A stretch of 64,000 nt of DNA from Lactarius indigo (Eukaryota; Basidiomycota; Agaricomycetes; Russulales; Russulaceae). Of the stretch, positions 1-9,899 are shown piece after piece (position 1 is the stretch's first letter; every line of letters begins with the position of its first letter). The translations under genes and the position numbers were made by a program. The stretch covers positions 781,904 through 845,903 of the forward strand of contig JAFKAC010000021.1 in the NCBI GenBank assembly GCA_025766275.1, read 5' to 3'. The notes below the pieces were generated by a model. That model was not told the DNA's origin and did not search any database. It saw only the letters and a program-made list of their open reading frames with translations.

Positions 1-249
1 CGGAGGAGGTGTGGGTGAGTATTGTCCCTCCTCTGGTGTCGATGGGGTGAGTTCTCCAGGTTCTCGTTCTGGAGTTCGAAGTATCATGGGGCCGGGGTCG
101 GTGGTGGACTGGGCTGGAGATGGTGGTGGTGATAGTCGTGGTACGTCCGAGAGGTCGATGGTGATGATTCCTCGTTCAAGGGTGGCTTCAAGTCGAGGGT
201 TGTTGAGGATGTGAACGAGGGTGGTGTCGGAGATTGGTGTGTTGGACAT
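1..249 (-). CDS. ORF3 of A1, N-terminal part (partial)
   Basis: An ATG at 247-249 opens a frame running off the left end, beginning MSNTPISDTTLVHIL and continuing into a proline-rich segment ending EEGQYSPTPPP. It starts about 40 nt after the pol stop near 290. The same start is seen in ORF3 of A0, A2 and A3. This is the proline-rich head of the extra protein encoded after pol; its function is unknown. Confidence 0.7.
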   Translation of the reverse strand, partial: MSNTPISDTTLVHILNNPRLEATLERGIITIDLSDVPRLSPPPSPAQSTTDPGPMILRTPEREPGELTPSTPEEGQYSPTPPP

Positions 250-289
250 CGCAGGGTTGGGGGAACTATTGGGGTAGCTGAGCTTTCCT

Positions 290-841
290 TTATGTTGTTC
301 GTCCAGCCCCTTTGGCGGATGGGTATCGTCTGTAGTAGTCCTTGATGACGTCTGCGGCGTGGGTCATATTAGTTGCAGGTTCCCAGGTATTGTCACTTGA
401 TGGGAATCCTTTCCACTTTACTAGGTAGTGGAGTTTGCGCCCTCTCCCTTGTTCCTGGGCGTCTTCGATTCGCTCCACTTCATACTCCTCTTCTCCTCCG
501 ATAAGGTCGGGCAGAGGTCGGGAATAGTTTATGCTGTGCATCTCCGTCTCCTTGTATGGTGTGAGAAGGTTGGCGTGGAATACCGGGTGGATCTTCCATG
601 ATACTGGAAGTTCTAGTTCGTAAGAAACATCTGATAGAACTCTTGTGATTCAGAATGGCCCGTATCTTTTAGGGGCAAGCTTGTTCGTGGGGTAAAAGGT
701 ACGGAGGTTCGTCCCTTCTAGCCACACTTGGTCTCCTTGCTGATAGGGTGTAAACCTCGTCTTTCCCCGTTGGGCCATGAGTCGTTGCACATGATTGATA
801 CTATCTTGCACGTGTTGTCTAAGTATCAGCAGGTCTTCCAA
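290..841 (-). pseudogene. Integrase C-terminus plus chromodomain of A1
   Basis: The first part (650-841) encodes the integrase C-terminal region with the GPY/F-like block KRYGPF. A stop near 650 interrupts it, then the frame continues into a chromodomain with EEEYEVERIEDAQ and YLVKWKGFPSSDNTWEP, the usual aromatic-cage region, ending at 290. Chromodomains of such elements bind methylated histone H3 and guide integration to heterochromatin (family knowledge). Another stop at 842-844 separates it from the integrase core. It is therefore broken as it stands. Confidence 0.85.
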
Positions 842-1375
842 TCATTGGTCCACTGTTGGGCTGCTTGACGGTTTAGGTGTCCACATTGTCCGCGGTTCCC
901 ATCCCATGATAAGTGAGAATGGGGAATGTTTGGTCGTGGTGTTTGCCCACAAGTTGTGCGCAAACTGTGCCATCGGTAACAGTTCTGCCCAGTTGTCTTG
1001 TCGAAGGTTGCACCAATGCCGTAAATATTGCTCTAGCCATTGGTTGGTGCACTCCAATTGTCCGTCTGTTTGGGGATGGTACGCTGATGAGACATTTTGC
1101 TGTATTCCCAGGGTTTTGCACAGTTGTCTCATAAAGGTGGATGCAAATCTGGGGTCTCGATCAGATATGATTTTTCGGGGTAGGCCGTAATGAGGATATA
1201 CGTGTTGGAGATAGAGTTTGGCCACTCCTTCCGATGTTACGGTCTCATTACAGGGAATGAATATTGCTGCTTTTGAGCAATCATGATCAGTGATGGTGAG
1301 GATTGAGTCAAATCCGTTTGATTTTGGAAGCTTGACTATGAAGTCCATTGCTATCACCTCAAAGGGTTCGGCCAA
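842..1375 (-). pseudogene. Integrase catalytic core of A1
   Basis: The 177-aa frame carries the DDE integrase core: the first Asp in MDFIVKLP, the second in ISDRDPRF and the Glu region in SAYHPQTDGQLECTNQ. It ends at a TGA (842-844) where the other copies show CAA or TGA, consistent with an ancestral CGA codon hit by C-to-T change. It lies in a different frame from the upstream RT-RNase H ORF because of a 10-bp deletion near 1470, so a full integrase cannot be made from this copy. Confidence 0.88.
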
Positions 1376-3066
1376 TGGGTCTGTGGTGATGGGGAATAGG
1401 TGTGGTCTTTGTCAGTGGGGGTTGATTTTGTTGCTTTGGCATGTGGCGCATCCTTTGACATACGCTTCCACATGTTTGGCCACCAGAAGTCGCGTCGTAT
1501 TAGTTCCAGGGTGTTTGTGATTCCTGGATGTCCTGTGCTTGGGGTATCGTGGAAAAAGGTGATCACCCCCCACTTAAGGTTGTTGTTTCCCACAACAACG
1601 AGGGCGTCACCTTTCCACCATAGGCCATTGTGTTTTTTCAGGCTGTGGGGTTCGACCCATGGGAGCACTGTGGATTCTTCCATGTTTTGGGTAATTTGAG
1701 TCCATATGTCCATGTTGTGCATGGACGTTTGAGTGACTCTTAGGAATACCTCTTCTGGCAGTACCGTGACATGGTCGTTATCCGTTGTTCCGTCATCGTA
1801 ATCTGGGCATCTTGATAAGGAGTCTGCTTGGGTGTTTTTGGTTCCGGGGATGTGTTTGAGTATAAAATTATACTCGGAGAGTTCCTGGAATTCTCGCGCT
1901 ACTTGTCGACTGATTTTTCTTGGTTCCTTCCAATACTGGAGGTTGGCATGATCCGTGTGAATGGTTATTAGATGGGGGGAACCAATGAGGTATGTGCGCC
2001 ATGTCCATAGGGCTTTGACAATGGCTAGCAGTTCTCTGTCGTAAATGTCGTAGTTACACTCCATTTCAGTCAATGATTCCAAATAGAACACCACTGGGTG
2101 TAGCTTTTGGTCTTCTCCTTTTTGGTTTAATACCGCTCCCAGAGCGTAGCTGGAGGCATCGACTTCTATTTCGAAGGGTTGGTCTAATTTTGGGAACAAG
2201 AGTACTGGTTCGGAGCTGATTTGTTCCTTGATGGTGTCAAATGCTTTCTGTCTGGCGTTCGTCCATTCCCAAGGGGTGTCCTTTTTTGTAAGATCGTGGA
2301 GCAGTCTTGCTATTGTGGAAAAGCCCCTTATGAAGCGTTGATAGAAGTTGCAAAATCCCAAGAAGGCCCGTACTTCTTTCAGTGATTTTGGCGTTTTCCA
2401 GTCTCGTATCCCCTGTACCTTGACCAGGTCCATTCGTAATTTGCCATGTCCGATAATTAACCCCAAATACTCCACTTCGTAGACCTCGAACACGCATTTC
2501 TCCGGTTTGATGTATAAATCGTGTTCATTGCAGAGGTCTAGGACTTGGTGCAGCACTTGTCTGTGGTGGGTACGATCGTCTGCCGTGGCGATTAGGATGT
2601 CATCCATGTAAACAATGACTTCACCCGTCAACACCAAATCTCGAAAAATGGTGTCCATCATTGTTTGAAATGTGCTGGGGGAATTGGTGAGACCAAAGAA
2701 CATAACACGGGGTTCAAACAGTCCCTGGTTTGTTTTGAACGCCGCCTTCCATTCATCCCCTTGCTTGATCCGGACATTGTTGTATCCCCATCTAATATCG
2801 AGTTTAGAGTAGAGCCGTGCTTCGCGGATCTTATCGATAAGTTCGGGGATTAGGGGGAGTGGGTAGTGGTTCTTTACGGTGAGTTCATTGAGGCGGCGAT
2901 AGTCCTGTACAGGGCGTAATTTCCCATCTTTCTTTTTAATGAAGAAGAAAGGGGATGCATAGGGGGATTTCAATGGTTGAATGTACTTTTTGCTCAAGTG
3001 TTCGGTCACAAATTCCATTAGTTTTTCCGTTTCTGGGATCGTAAGTGGGTATACTTTGCAGTCCAT
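1354..3066 (-). CDS. Reverse transcriptase-RNase H-integrase zinc region of A1
   Basis: A 570-aa open frame. The RT shows [31 protein letters not shown] and the catalytic box VYMDDILIAT. RNase H follows with EVDASSYALGAVLNQK, YDRELLAIVKAL and TDHANLQYW. It then enters the integrase HHCC region (HHDTPSTGHPG, RRDFWWPNMW) but leaves frame near 1470, so the last ~35 residues are junk. In life this would be part of a longer Pol polyprotein joined to the protease upstream; a stop at 3166-3168 now separates them. The M at 3066 is internal, not a real start. Confidence 0.93.
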   Translation of the reverse strand: MDCKVYPLTIPETEKLMEFVTEHLSKKYIQPLKSPYASPFFFIKKKDGKLRPVQDYRRLNELTVKNHYPLPLIPELIDKIREARLYSKLDIRWGYNNVRIKQGDEWKAAFKTNQGLFEPRVMFFGLTNSPSTFQTMMDTIFRDLVLTGEVIVYMDDILIATADDRTHHRQVLHQVLDLCNEHDLYIKPEKCVFEVYEVEYLGLIIGHGKLRMDLVKVQGIRDWKTPKSLKEVRAFLGFCNFYQRFIRGFSTIARLLHDLTKKDTPWEWTNARQKAFDTIKEQISSEPVLLFPKLDQPFEIEVDASSYALGAVLNQKGEDQKLHPVVFYLESLTEMECNYDIYDRELLAIVKALWTWRTYLIGSPHLITIHTDHANLQYWKEPRKISRQVAREFQELSEYNFILKHIPGTKNTQADSLSRCPDYDDGTTDNDHVTVLPEEVFLRVTQTSMHNMDIWTQITQNMEESTVLPWVEPHSLKKHNGLWWKGDALVVVGNNNLKWGVITFFHDTPSTGHPGITNTLELIRRDFWWPNMWKRMSKDAPHAKATKSTPTDKDHTYSPSPQTHWPNPLR

Positions 3067-3165
3067 CGTTTCTGGGGTGTTTGGGACAAGATTGATGGCA
3101 TGATCCCACGGTCATGATGGGGGAAAGCGTTGGGATGCTTCCTCGCTGAAAACCTTCTGATGCCT

Positions 3166-3813
3166 TCAGTATTCTTTGGGGACCATTTCTTCGAAGGTCT
3201 TCTGAGGTTTCTTTGCGGCTTCTTGTTGTGCTAGTTCTGATGCTGTTGTTGTTTTCCATAGTCGGATGTGGGGATCGTCTCCGCTTTCCAGTTGTTCCCA
3301 GGCTAATTCGTCCAGTTGATACGTCTCCAATGCCTTAATAGTGGCTTCTAGCGGCATGGCTTCGTTGGACAAATTTAGGCTGGTGATTACCACCAGTTGA
3401 AATTCTTCATCGATGGTGGCATCCCGCCAGTGGAACTTTGGTTCGAAAGCTGTGAACCAAGGGTATCCAAGTATGACTTCGTCGTTTCCTAGGTCGGTGA
3501 TAAGGAATCTAAGGTTTTGGGTCTTTCCTCCTGTTCTGACAGTGAGGTCAGTGAAGGAGGTAATTTCTCCTCCTTGGTTATGAGTTCTGTCTACGTTCCA
3601 TATCTTGATAGGGCGGTCGGTAGCCAACCAGGTAATTTTCAGCCGTTTCAGGAGATTTGCGCTTATGAAGTTATCAGTTGCGCCAGAGTCGATGAGAATG
3701 TTTCGTTCGGCCGTTGCGTGAGCAGATTTGAAAAGAACTGGAATTCGCATGGATCGAAATCTGCTATTGTACACGCTAAGTTTTAATGCTCTAGCCCAGG
3801 CCGCTGGGTTCAA
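3166..3813 (-). CDS. Retroviral-type aspartic protease of A1
   Basis: The 215-aa frame has the active-site motif LIDSGATDNFI and the downstream ILGYPWF block with hydrophobic-hydrophobic-Gly of the gypsy protease fold. Its start overlaps the end of gag in the -1 frame (gag ends DFLNA-stop; this frame reads LNPAAWARALK across it), so it is probably made as a Gag-Pol fusion by frameshifting and not from its own start. It ends at a TGA (3166-3168) where A2 has a sense Arg codon, splitting it from RT. Confidence 0.88.
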   Translation of the reverse strand: MNPAAWARALKLSVYNSRFRSMRIPVLFKSAHATAERNILIDSGATDNFISANLLKRLKITWLATDRPIKIWNVDRTHNQGGEITSFTDLTVRTGGKTQNLRFLITDLGNDEVILGYPWFTAFEPKFHWRDATIDEEFQLVVITSLNLSNEAMPLEATIKALETYQLDELAWEQLESGDDPHIRLWKTTTASELAQQEAAKKPQKTFEEMVPKEY

Positions 3814-5498
3814 GCGTTCAGAAAATCCTTCTTCTGGCCAAATAATTTGTCCACCATCAATTCTTGTACTTCTGGGGTTTGAGCGAATAGTGCCGCTACT
3901 TGAGCGTCCGCTTGTTCTTCGTTAGAGAGGGGGCGTGACGTGGTCATGGAGATAGTGGCGGTTGTAGGGGTACTGGCCGCGGGAGTCGTTGTTTCGGTTG
4001 CTTTGATGGTAGTGGATTTTTGAGGGCAGTTACGGGAAATGTGTCCTTGGCCTCGACAGCAGAAACACCTTCCTTCTTTTTGTAGCTGCAGTTTTTCAGT
4101 GTCCGTTAACACGGCTCGTGCTCTAGTGCAACTGACGTCCATCGCATTAGGGTCTTGGTTTTTGTTTAGTGCTGATAACCACTGGTCTCGGGACGCTCCC
4201 CCTTGTTTGTTGCTTCCTCCTTTTGTAAGCTTGTCTTTTAACAGGAGGTATTCGGCTTGTTGCAGTGTTACAGCTGCTTTCCAGTCGTCCCATGTGATTG
4301 GATGATGGAATTTGATTGCATTTACAACGAGGGCGTTGGGGAGTCCTTTCTGGAAGATTTCCAGTGTGGTGGCTTCGTCTTTATTATACCCCGCTTTATT
4401 AGCAAGGTTCGCGAACTTGGCGATGTATGTGTCAATGTCTTCTTTCTCCATTCTGAGATTCTGAATGGAGTGGTGGGCTTTCTGTTGTTGTGTGGTGTCG
4501 GTGTAGGCTTGGATGAATTGTGCCTCGATGGTGTCCCAAAGGTTTTCTTCATTTAGAGCCACTCCTGCTACTAGTTGGGCGATGAGCCATTGAATTTGTT
4601 CCTTGACCCAGTCATCGACAAGGGGACCTTGGATGTAGGAAAGGAGGGTCATTGCACGGGAGTAGGGGACCACCAATTGTTGTACGGTGGGGTTCATTCC
4701 TCGATAAAGGGAGAAGGCATTGAGAAACGCCCAGCTTGATTCCCGATCTCCTGTAAACTCTGGCGGGGCGTTTCCTCCGAGTCTTCCATTAAGGGGGCCT
4801 GGGGCTGCACCTCCTCCTCCCGCAGCTGCACCTCCACCTCCAGGCACGCCGCCTCCGCCTCCACCTCCAGGCACACTGCCTCCACCTCCAGGCGCACCGC
4901 CTCCACCTCCAGGCGCACCGCCTCCATGATGGCTTCCTGGGCCTCCTGGAGGGCCGCTTCCGCCTGCCAGTGCACTTCCTCCCATAGGATGTCCTCCACC
5001 ACCTGGAGCAGCCACAGAGGAGGAGGCTCCTCCGCTGGGTTGGCCACTTCCTGATTGGGTGAGGGTGGTTGCGAGTTGGGTCTGGGTTGAGGACATGTCG
5101 GCATATGATGCAAAGTCGACGCGTCTGGTGATGGTAGGTGTGAGGGTGGGGTCTGGATCTTCACTGTCTGAGTTGGGTTCTGCAACGTCAGAGTCGACGT
5201 CAATGCCTTGTATTCGGGTTTTCCCTGGCCCTAGCCCAAGGGATGCAGGTACTGGTTTGATTGAGTACCACGAGTTCTTTTTGTCTGAATAGGTGATGTA
5301 GGCCCAGATGTGTTGGTCTTCGATGTATTCGATGGGTTCGTAGGTGTTTTTGTCAGGGTCGAAGACGTAGTAGCCTGTGTCATGAGGGGTGTTCCTCCAA
5401 GTGGCCGTTCCTTTGATCGAGGATCGGAGGTCGTCGTCGGTGTGTCGTTCCAGGTACTCCTGGACAAACTTGGTTCGACTTCGGCTGGTGAGAGCCAC
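3810..5498 (-). CDS. Gag (capsid/nucleocapsid) of A1
   Basis: 562 aa, the only full-length family A gag here. Order: a conserved N-terminal module (YLERHTDDDLRSS, WRNTPHDTGYYVFDPDKNTY), a linker, a very Gly/Pro-rich stretch (residues ~150-230) encoded by a tandem GGN repeat, the gag capsid region (SSWAFLNAFSLYRGMNP, QGPLVDDWVKEQIQWL), then one CCHC zinc knuckle CFCCRGQGHISRNC. The frame opens with GTG, not ATG, at 5496-5498 in the good context CACC-GTG-G; see the finding on gag start codons. It overlaps protease in the -1 frame. Confidence 0.9.
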   Translation of the reverse strand: MALTSRSRTKFVQEYLERHTDDDLRSSIKGTATWRNTPHDTGYYVFDPDKNTYEPIEYIEDQHIWAYITYSDKKNSWYSIKPVPASLGLGPGKTRIQGIDVDSDVAEPNSDSEDPDPTLTPTITRRVDFASYADMSSTQTQLATTLTQSGSGQPSGGASSSVAAPGGGGHPMGGSALAGGSGPPGGPGSHHGGGAPGGGGGAPGGGGSVPGGGGGGGVPGGGGAAAGGGGAAPGPLNGRLGGNAPPEFTGDRESSWAFLNAFSLYRGMNPTVQQLVVPYSRAMTLLSYIQGPLVDDWVKEQIQWLIAQLVAGVALNEENLWDTIEAQFIQAYTDTTQQQKAHHSIQNLRMEKEDIDTYIAKFANLANKAGYNKDEATTLEIFQKGLPNALVVNAIKFHHPITWDDWKAAVTLQQAEYLLLKDKLTKGGSNKQGGASRDQWLSALNKNQDPNAMDVSCTRARAVLTDTEKLQLQKEGRCFCCRGQGHISRNCPQKSTTIKATETTTPAASTPTTATISMTTSRPLSNEEQADAQVAALFAQTPEVQELMVDKLFGQKKDFLNA

Positions 5499-5508
5499 GG
5501 TGTGAGAG

Positions 5509-5519
5509 AGACTAGACTT
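5509..5519 (-). other. Primer-binding site of A1, self-complementary to its LTR
   Basis: On the minus strand AAGTCTAGTCT lies two bases inside the 5' LTR. It is the exact complement of AGACTAGACTT inside the LTR at 5755-5765, about 33 nt past the TATA-like TATTTAA. No tRNA 3'-end complement was recognised. This is the self-priming arrangement described for Tf1/sushi elements. Confidence 0.7.
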
Positions 5520-5521
5520 AA

Positions 5522-6104
5522 TGTAACGCCACTACAGGGGCGTTAGGTACGACCTGTACCAAGTTAGTCAATCAAGCGGTAGTACAAGCTCAGAGGCTTG
5601 ACTTCAGGAAGAATGATGCACAAGGATCACAAGGACTCAGGTCACTTGGATCGTAGAGGAAGGCTAAGACACGAAGGCCTAGCAAGAACCGGAGTCGCGA
5701 GATGAAAGAGCACACAAAGGTGTTCTGTCTTAGACGAGTGTAGTATTACACAAGAAGTCTAGTCTACCGTACAAGCTAGATAGGACTAGGTTTAAATAGG
5801 CAACAGCCAGTATGGCGGCTACAAACAGATGGCGCCATTGCCGGTCTTGGAACAAGGAAGAGATATAAAGAGAACAAAGGGAAGCTATACTGAGAACAAG
5901 GGCGAATCACACGGGATCGCGTGTGATTGGGAACACAATGGAAACTAGCACATGTTGAACTTTATCAGAAGGGAACATCGATAAGTAGGGCGCGCGATAG
6001 GAACCGGGTAATCGTAAAGTCCGCGTAATTGTACAGGGCTCGTATAGTGTCGGGAAAGGAACAGTAAGATGCGAAAGAACGAGTCCAAGAAACAGATCAT
6101 AACA
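5522..6104 (-). repeat. 5' LTR of A1 (family A)
   Basis: 583 bp. In element orientation it begins TGTTATGA and ends GGCGTTACA (TG...CA). It shares its sequence with the LTRs at 41880, 43621, 51696, 61376 and 61991. A TATA-like box (minus strand of 5791-5798) precedes the predicted transcript start. Confidence 0.92.
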
Positions 6105-6640
6105 TTCTCAGCAGGATGGAGTGGCGGTTGGGAGAGGGGTGGGCGATACAGAGAAAGTGGGACCCGGGTAGGGTTATCAGGTGGCCTTGCGCATGCGCCC
6201 GTATCAATACAGAAATCCCAAGGAAGTGTGTCAGTGAGATATACTAGAATGGGAGCGGGACAGAGAACGACAGTATAAAAAGACGAAGACAAGACAACAA
6301 GAGACAAGGGAGCCGACGAGAGAGACAAAGAACAACGATAAAAAAGGACAGAGACGAGAGATATTGGATATGAGGTAAGCGGTAGTAATCACACAGAGAA
6401 GTCGTGATTCGAGTGACAGCAAAACGCCAATCAATTACTGCAGTCAATTTACATCATAATGTAACTACATGAGCTTCCTTTTTTTATTCTGAGTATTGCT
6501 ACTCTCCACGAGGATTTTAGGGTCGACATCGGCAAGTGTAGTGTCGGGATCGGGATCAGTATCTTGATCGATTGTCTGTATGCCTTTGTGGAAGACACAT
6601 CGCTACAAGAAGTCAGCGCTAGTCGGACACGCGAGTGGGA
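6105..6640. other. Intergenic, no gene seen
   Basis: Purine-rich on the plus strand (many AGAGACAAG-type words). The open frames on either strand are short and low in complexity, and no splice-consistent coding pattern was found. Confidence 0.5.
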
Positions 6641-6643
6641 ATG

Positions 6644-7070
6644 CTACCAAGTACTTATGTCCTGAGGGTAACGTGCCCAGGAAGGCTTCTTGGTATAATA
6701 CCGGAGTATCCCAATGTCCATAATGATGGCATAGGGTCGAGGGGGGCCTGGAGGTCCGTCCAAGTAGTCAAACTCAGAATATTCAATTTCCTTAGCGCCG
6801 AGCTTGATGCTTGGTACAATAATTAAGTCCGAGATCACGAGACGAAGCGAGTCTGAAGTAGAATTACCATTCGTGTAATAGCTCGTTGCGTTCAGCCAAG
6901 ATCCGAAACACCGCGCAGTTGCGGCAGTGCAACAAGTCCTCCAGTGTTGCTTCATGAATAACTCCCATATTCGCTGCACAAACCCTTTGCTTTTCGATGG
7001 CTTCAATAGCCTTAGGAGTCAAGCTGTCGCCAGAGATTTCGTCACCAGAGGGTGCCTCGCTAGTAGACAT
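6644..7070 (-). pseudogene. Small unrecognised gene or gene remnant
   Basis: A 68-aa frame from ATG at 7068-7070 (MSTSEAPSGDEISG..., with LHCRNC) is followed in another frame by an ORF with ordinary protein-like composition (KLGAKEIEYSEFDYLD, IIMDIGILRYY). The two would join only by a frameshift; no good intron separates them. It could be a short real gene of 68 aa or the remnant of a larger one. No family was recognised. Confidence 0.3.
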
Positions 7071-7450
7071 TATTGAACGTGTATTGTAAACCCGAAGGAA
7101 TTGGATATAGATGTGGCTGAATGTGGCTTAAACTGTATAGTAGATGGGAATAGCCGAAATAGGCAAGAAAGGTAATCTCGGATGATATACACTACTTACA
7201 ATTACCGCCGACGGCATACACCTTCTCCCTGGCTCTCCACCGTCTTCTCCTCAGCGTTTACGTATCCCTCTCAGGCTTTCTCCACGGCTTTTACGTTTCC
7301 CTTGAATCTAGTCTACAAATTGCTAATTTGATACACAAGAACCGCCCTGAAAATCACTTGGGATTTGCATGCGTTGTACACGATGTCGTTTATGCCTGGT
7401 CCCATGACGGAATTGCTCCATTCTCAGCTAGGCAACGGTCGCTTCTCAGA

Positions 7451-7548
7451 CACTGGTTCTACCAATTACCACACAAGGGAGGCCCCTCGTTCTCTAGATC
7501 CTGGTTCTACCAGTTACCACACTAGGGAGGCCCCTCGTTCTCTAGACT
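7451..7548. repeat. Tandem duplication of ~49 bp
   Basis: Two adjacent copies of a unit starting CTGGTTCTACCA and ending CCTCGTTCTCTAGA, differing at a few positions, about 150 bp upstream of the host-like gene. Possibly part of its promoter region. Confidence 0.7.
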
Positions 7549-7700
7549 CTTATATGCTAGCTCGCGATCCGCATACTCAGTCATACCACCACCCGCCTAC
7601 CTCACTTTGGTTGCCTTACCCTGGGCCGAAAGATACTGACACCCCCCCTAGAGAGGCCTCACACGGTTGACATTCGGTCAATGCCTCTGGGTCATTCCAT

Positions 7701-9899
7701 ATGAGATCCCAGGTAAGTGCAAGCACCTGTTGTTCGCACCTAATTACTATTGTCGCAGGAAAAAAATCGCATCCTCTCCCAAGCCACTCATGAGGACCTC
7801 TTCGGCGCACAAAACCCCGTATATATGCACCTATACACGGAGAACATCAAGCTAACCGCAAGCCTCGAGACCCTTGAGTAAGTCCGCTGTCATTTGTCCA
7901 GAGGATAATCTTACAGTATGTAATTACAGGAAAGCGATTCAGGGGATCGCCTCCAGAGCCCCGAACCCGCCTGCTGCCAATGTCGACGAGATCGACGAAC
8001 CCCCCTCCAACATGGATCCTGCGGATTTCCCCACGATCAACTACTGGTTCAAGCATCAACGAAGAGCGGAATTCAATCGACGAAAGGAGTTCTCACCAAA
8101 TGGTTCCGTGTGCAGAGGACCAGCGGCCGCGGGTGAAAACCGGCAATTTTGGTTCCTCGAGCACGAAGATGGGACGATGTTGGATGGTCATGAGGTGGCC
8201 AACATACGGGCCTTCTCCCAAGAAATCTGGGCATCTATGTGCAATAAATACGGACCGATTGGACAGCCATGGGGGAAGGTGAAGCCGTGGTGTCACCGAG
8301 AGTACTGGCGGAGGGTCGAAGCTAAGTACCCTATCCTCCGACTCTGCGACTCTCACTACAAGGCCAACTCCATCCCAACAATCGACTACACCCACTGGTA
8401 CCAGATGCGATACCCCGACAACGAGACTCCCACTGATAGCGTTCGGAAACGCTCGCATACTGCAAGCCCCACAGTGGCCCAGAAATCACACCGGATTGGT
8501 CGTAGCTCAGGTCCCAGGTCACGCCAACAGATCATTGATGACGACGAAGAGGAAGAGGACTTCAACTTCGACGAGGAAGAGGACGTTGACAAGATCATCG
8601 ATGATCCCACCCCATCCGTTTCTTCTCCATCCCGCCCTCCAGTGCGACCCAAGGCACGCGCTGTCGCTCGGTGCACGCGTAGCATGTCTGCAACATCGCC
8701 CTCCACTTCTCGACCCAATACATGTGCTGGCACTCAGCGCACACATGGCACGTCCCCCATGTCGCCCTCCACTTCTCAATCCAATGCACGCTCTGGCACT
8801 CGGCGCACATGTGGCGCGTCTCCCACGTCGCCATCCACTTCTCGTCCGACCCTTGACTCACCAATCTCGACCATCGCCCCTTCCACCCAACCTGCACCAC
8901 CCATTGTGCCTACGGCAACAGACGGCGGCAACACACCCACCATGCATGAGGATCAGGGTCCCACGACGTCTGGTGCCCCCGAAGGTCTGCTGGGACCATC
9001 CAATACTCAACATGCTACTGCGACGACTGGTGGCCCTGACACAGAGGTGTCCATAGTACGTCCACTATCATCCCACTCGCATTCTACAGGACTAACAACA
9101 TGCTTTGACGAAGATTATCCCGAACCCACTGTACGTCTCTGCAACCCCACACACCCGTTTTCGCTAACTTGATTCCCAGCACCAACATTGTCCGGAAGAC
9201 TCCTGCCCCAACTACCCCTCCAGTACCGCCGTTGGAAGACGCCAACATCCAAACCCAGGAAGGTACGCCCTTTATGCTATCACAACAACAACAGTTACTG
9301 ACCACACCCTGCTAGGACCTGCTCCCCGTCCCGACTCAGCCAGCACAAACGACGACGCACGGATGATGGACGCAATGGCAAGCACCCCTGACCAAGCTCC
9401 AGAAGGTGCACCGTCGACCACCACCAATGGTGTCCCTGCAAAGCCCAGCCCCGAACGCGAGTCCACCAACACAACCGACGACACGCCGACGATGGCAACG
9501 GACACAGTGACAAGTGCTCCAACGCCTGGAGCAGCGTCGTCTGGCGATGCCTCAGAGGCAACCAGCAAGACCGATAAGAGCGTCTCAAAGACCAAGACGA
9601 AGAAAGCGGGCATCATGCGCCCCGGAAAGAGCACAACTGCGAGGTACGTATCGGGATCATTTCGACCACTTGACCTAACATAGCCCCATAGGAACCTCTA
9701 CGCAATCAACTTCCTCAAGGACCATCAAGTGACACGCGATGAATTTGCGAAGATATGGAACGAGTTGGACGAAGATACCCGCATGGTAAGTCATCCATTT
9801 CTCACCTGACACGATCTAACCCAATTGTATCTACAGACATATACCCAGCGCGAACTTGAGGTGACGAAGAAGAAAACTGCTGGCTTGACGCCGGCTTGA
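7701..9899 (+). CDS. Host-like gene of unknown function, seven exons
   Basis: Proposed exons: 7701-7712, 7759-7877, 7930-9130, 9199-9262, 9316-9643, 9692-9785, 9837-9899; all introns are GT-AG and 46-68 nt, and the joined frame is open for about 626 aa. The acceptor at 9198, not the nearer one at 9179, is chosen because it alone keeps the frame. An early helical part (LYTENIKLTASLETLEKAI) is followed by a globular module (~65-185: DFPTINYWFKHQRRAEFNRR, LEHEDGTMLDG, LRLCDSHYKANSI, YTHWY) that resembles uncharacterised proteins often found in agaric genomes. Then come an acidic run, long Ser/Thr/Pro-rich repeats and a short basic C-terminus (LEVTKKKTAG). No catalytic motif is visible. Start choice is uncertain because exon 1 is tiny. 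Confidence 0.75.

Larger units (their letters stand above)
1..6104 (-). mobile_element. Chromodomain Ty3/gypsy retrotransposon A1 (3' end cut by window)
   Basis: Read on the minus strand from right to left: 5' LTR (5522-6104), primer-binding site, gag, protease, RT-RNase H, integrase, chromodomain and the start of ORF3, which runs off the left edge. Gag and the RT-RNase H frame are long and open, so this is the best-preserved gag-pol of family A here. Pol is broken by stops and a 10-bp deletion. The right flank after the LTR is TTCTC; the matching left target copy lies outside the window. The family belongs to the chromovirus branch because of the C-terminal chromodomain. Confidence 0.95.

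Noticed and set aside
5503..5521. tRNA-primed reverse transcription
   Set aside because: No TGG-starting tRNA 3'-end complement after the LTR; the 11-nt self-complement fits better.
7451..7548. CRISPR-like array
   Set aside because: Only two adjacent units without spacers, in a eukaryotic sequence; a simple tandem duplication.
7874..9172. Treating 7874 as the start of the host-like gene
   Set aside because: That codon is TTG, and GTAAGT at 7878 with an acceptor at 7929 removes it; upstream exons keep a better frame.
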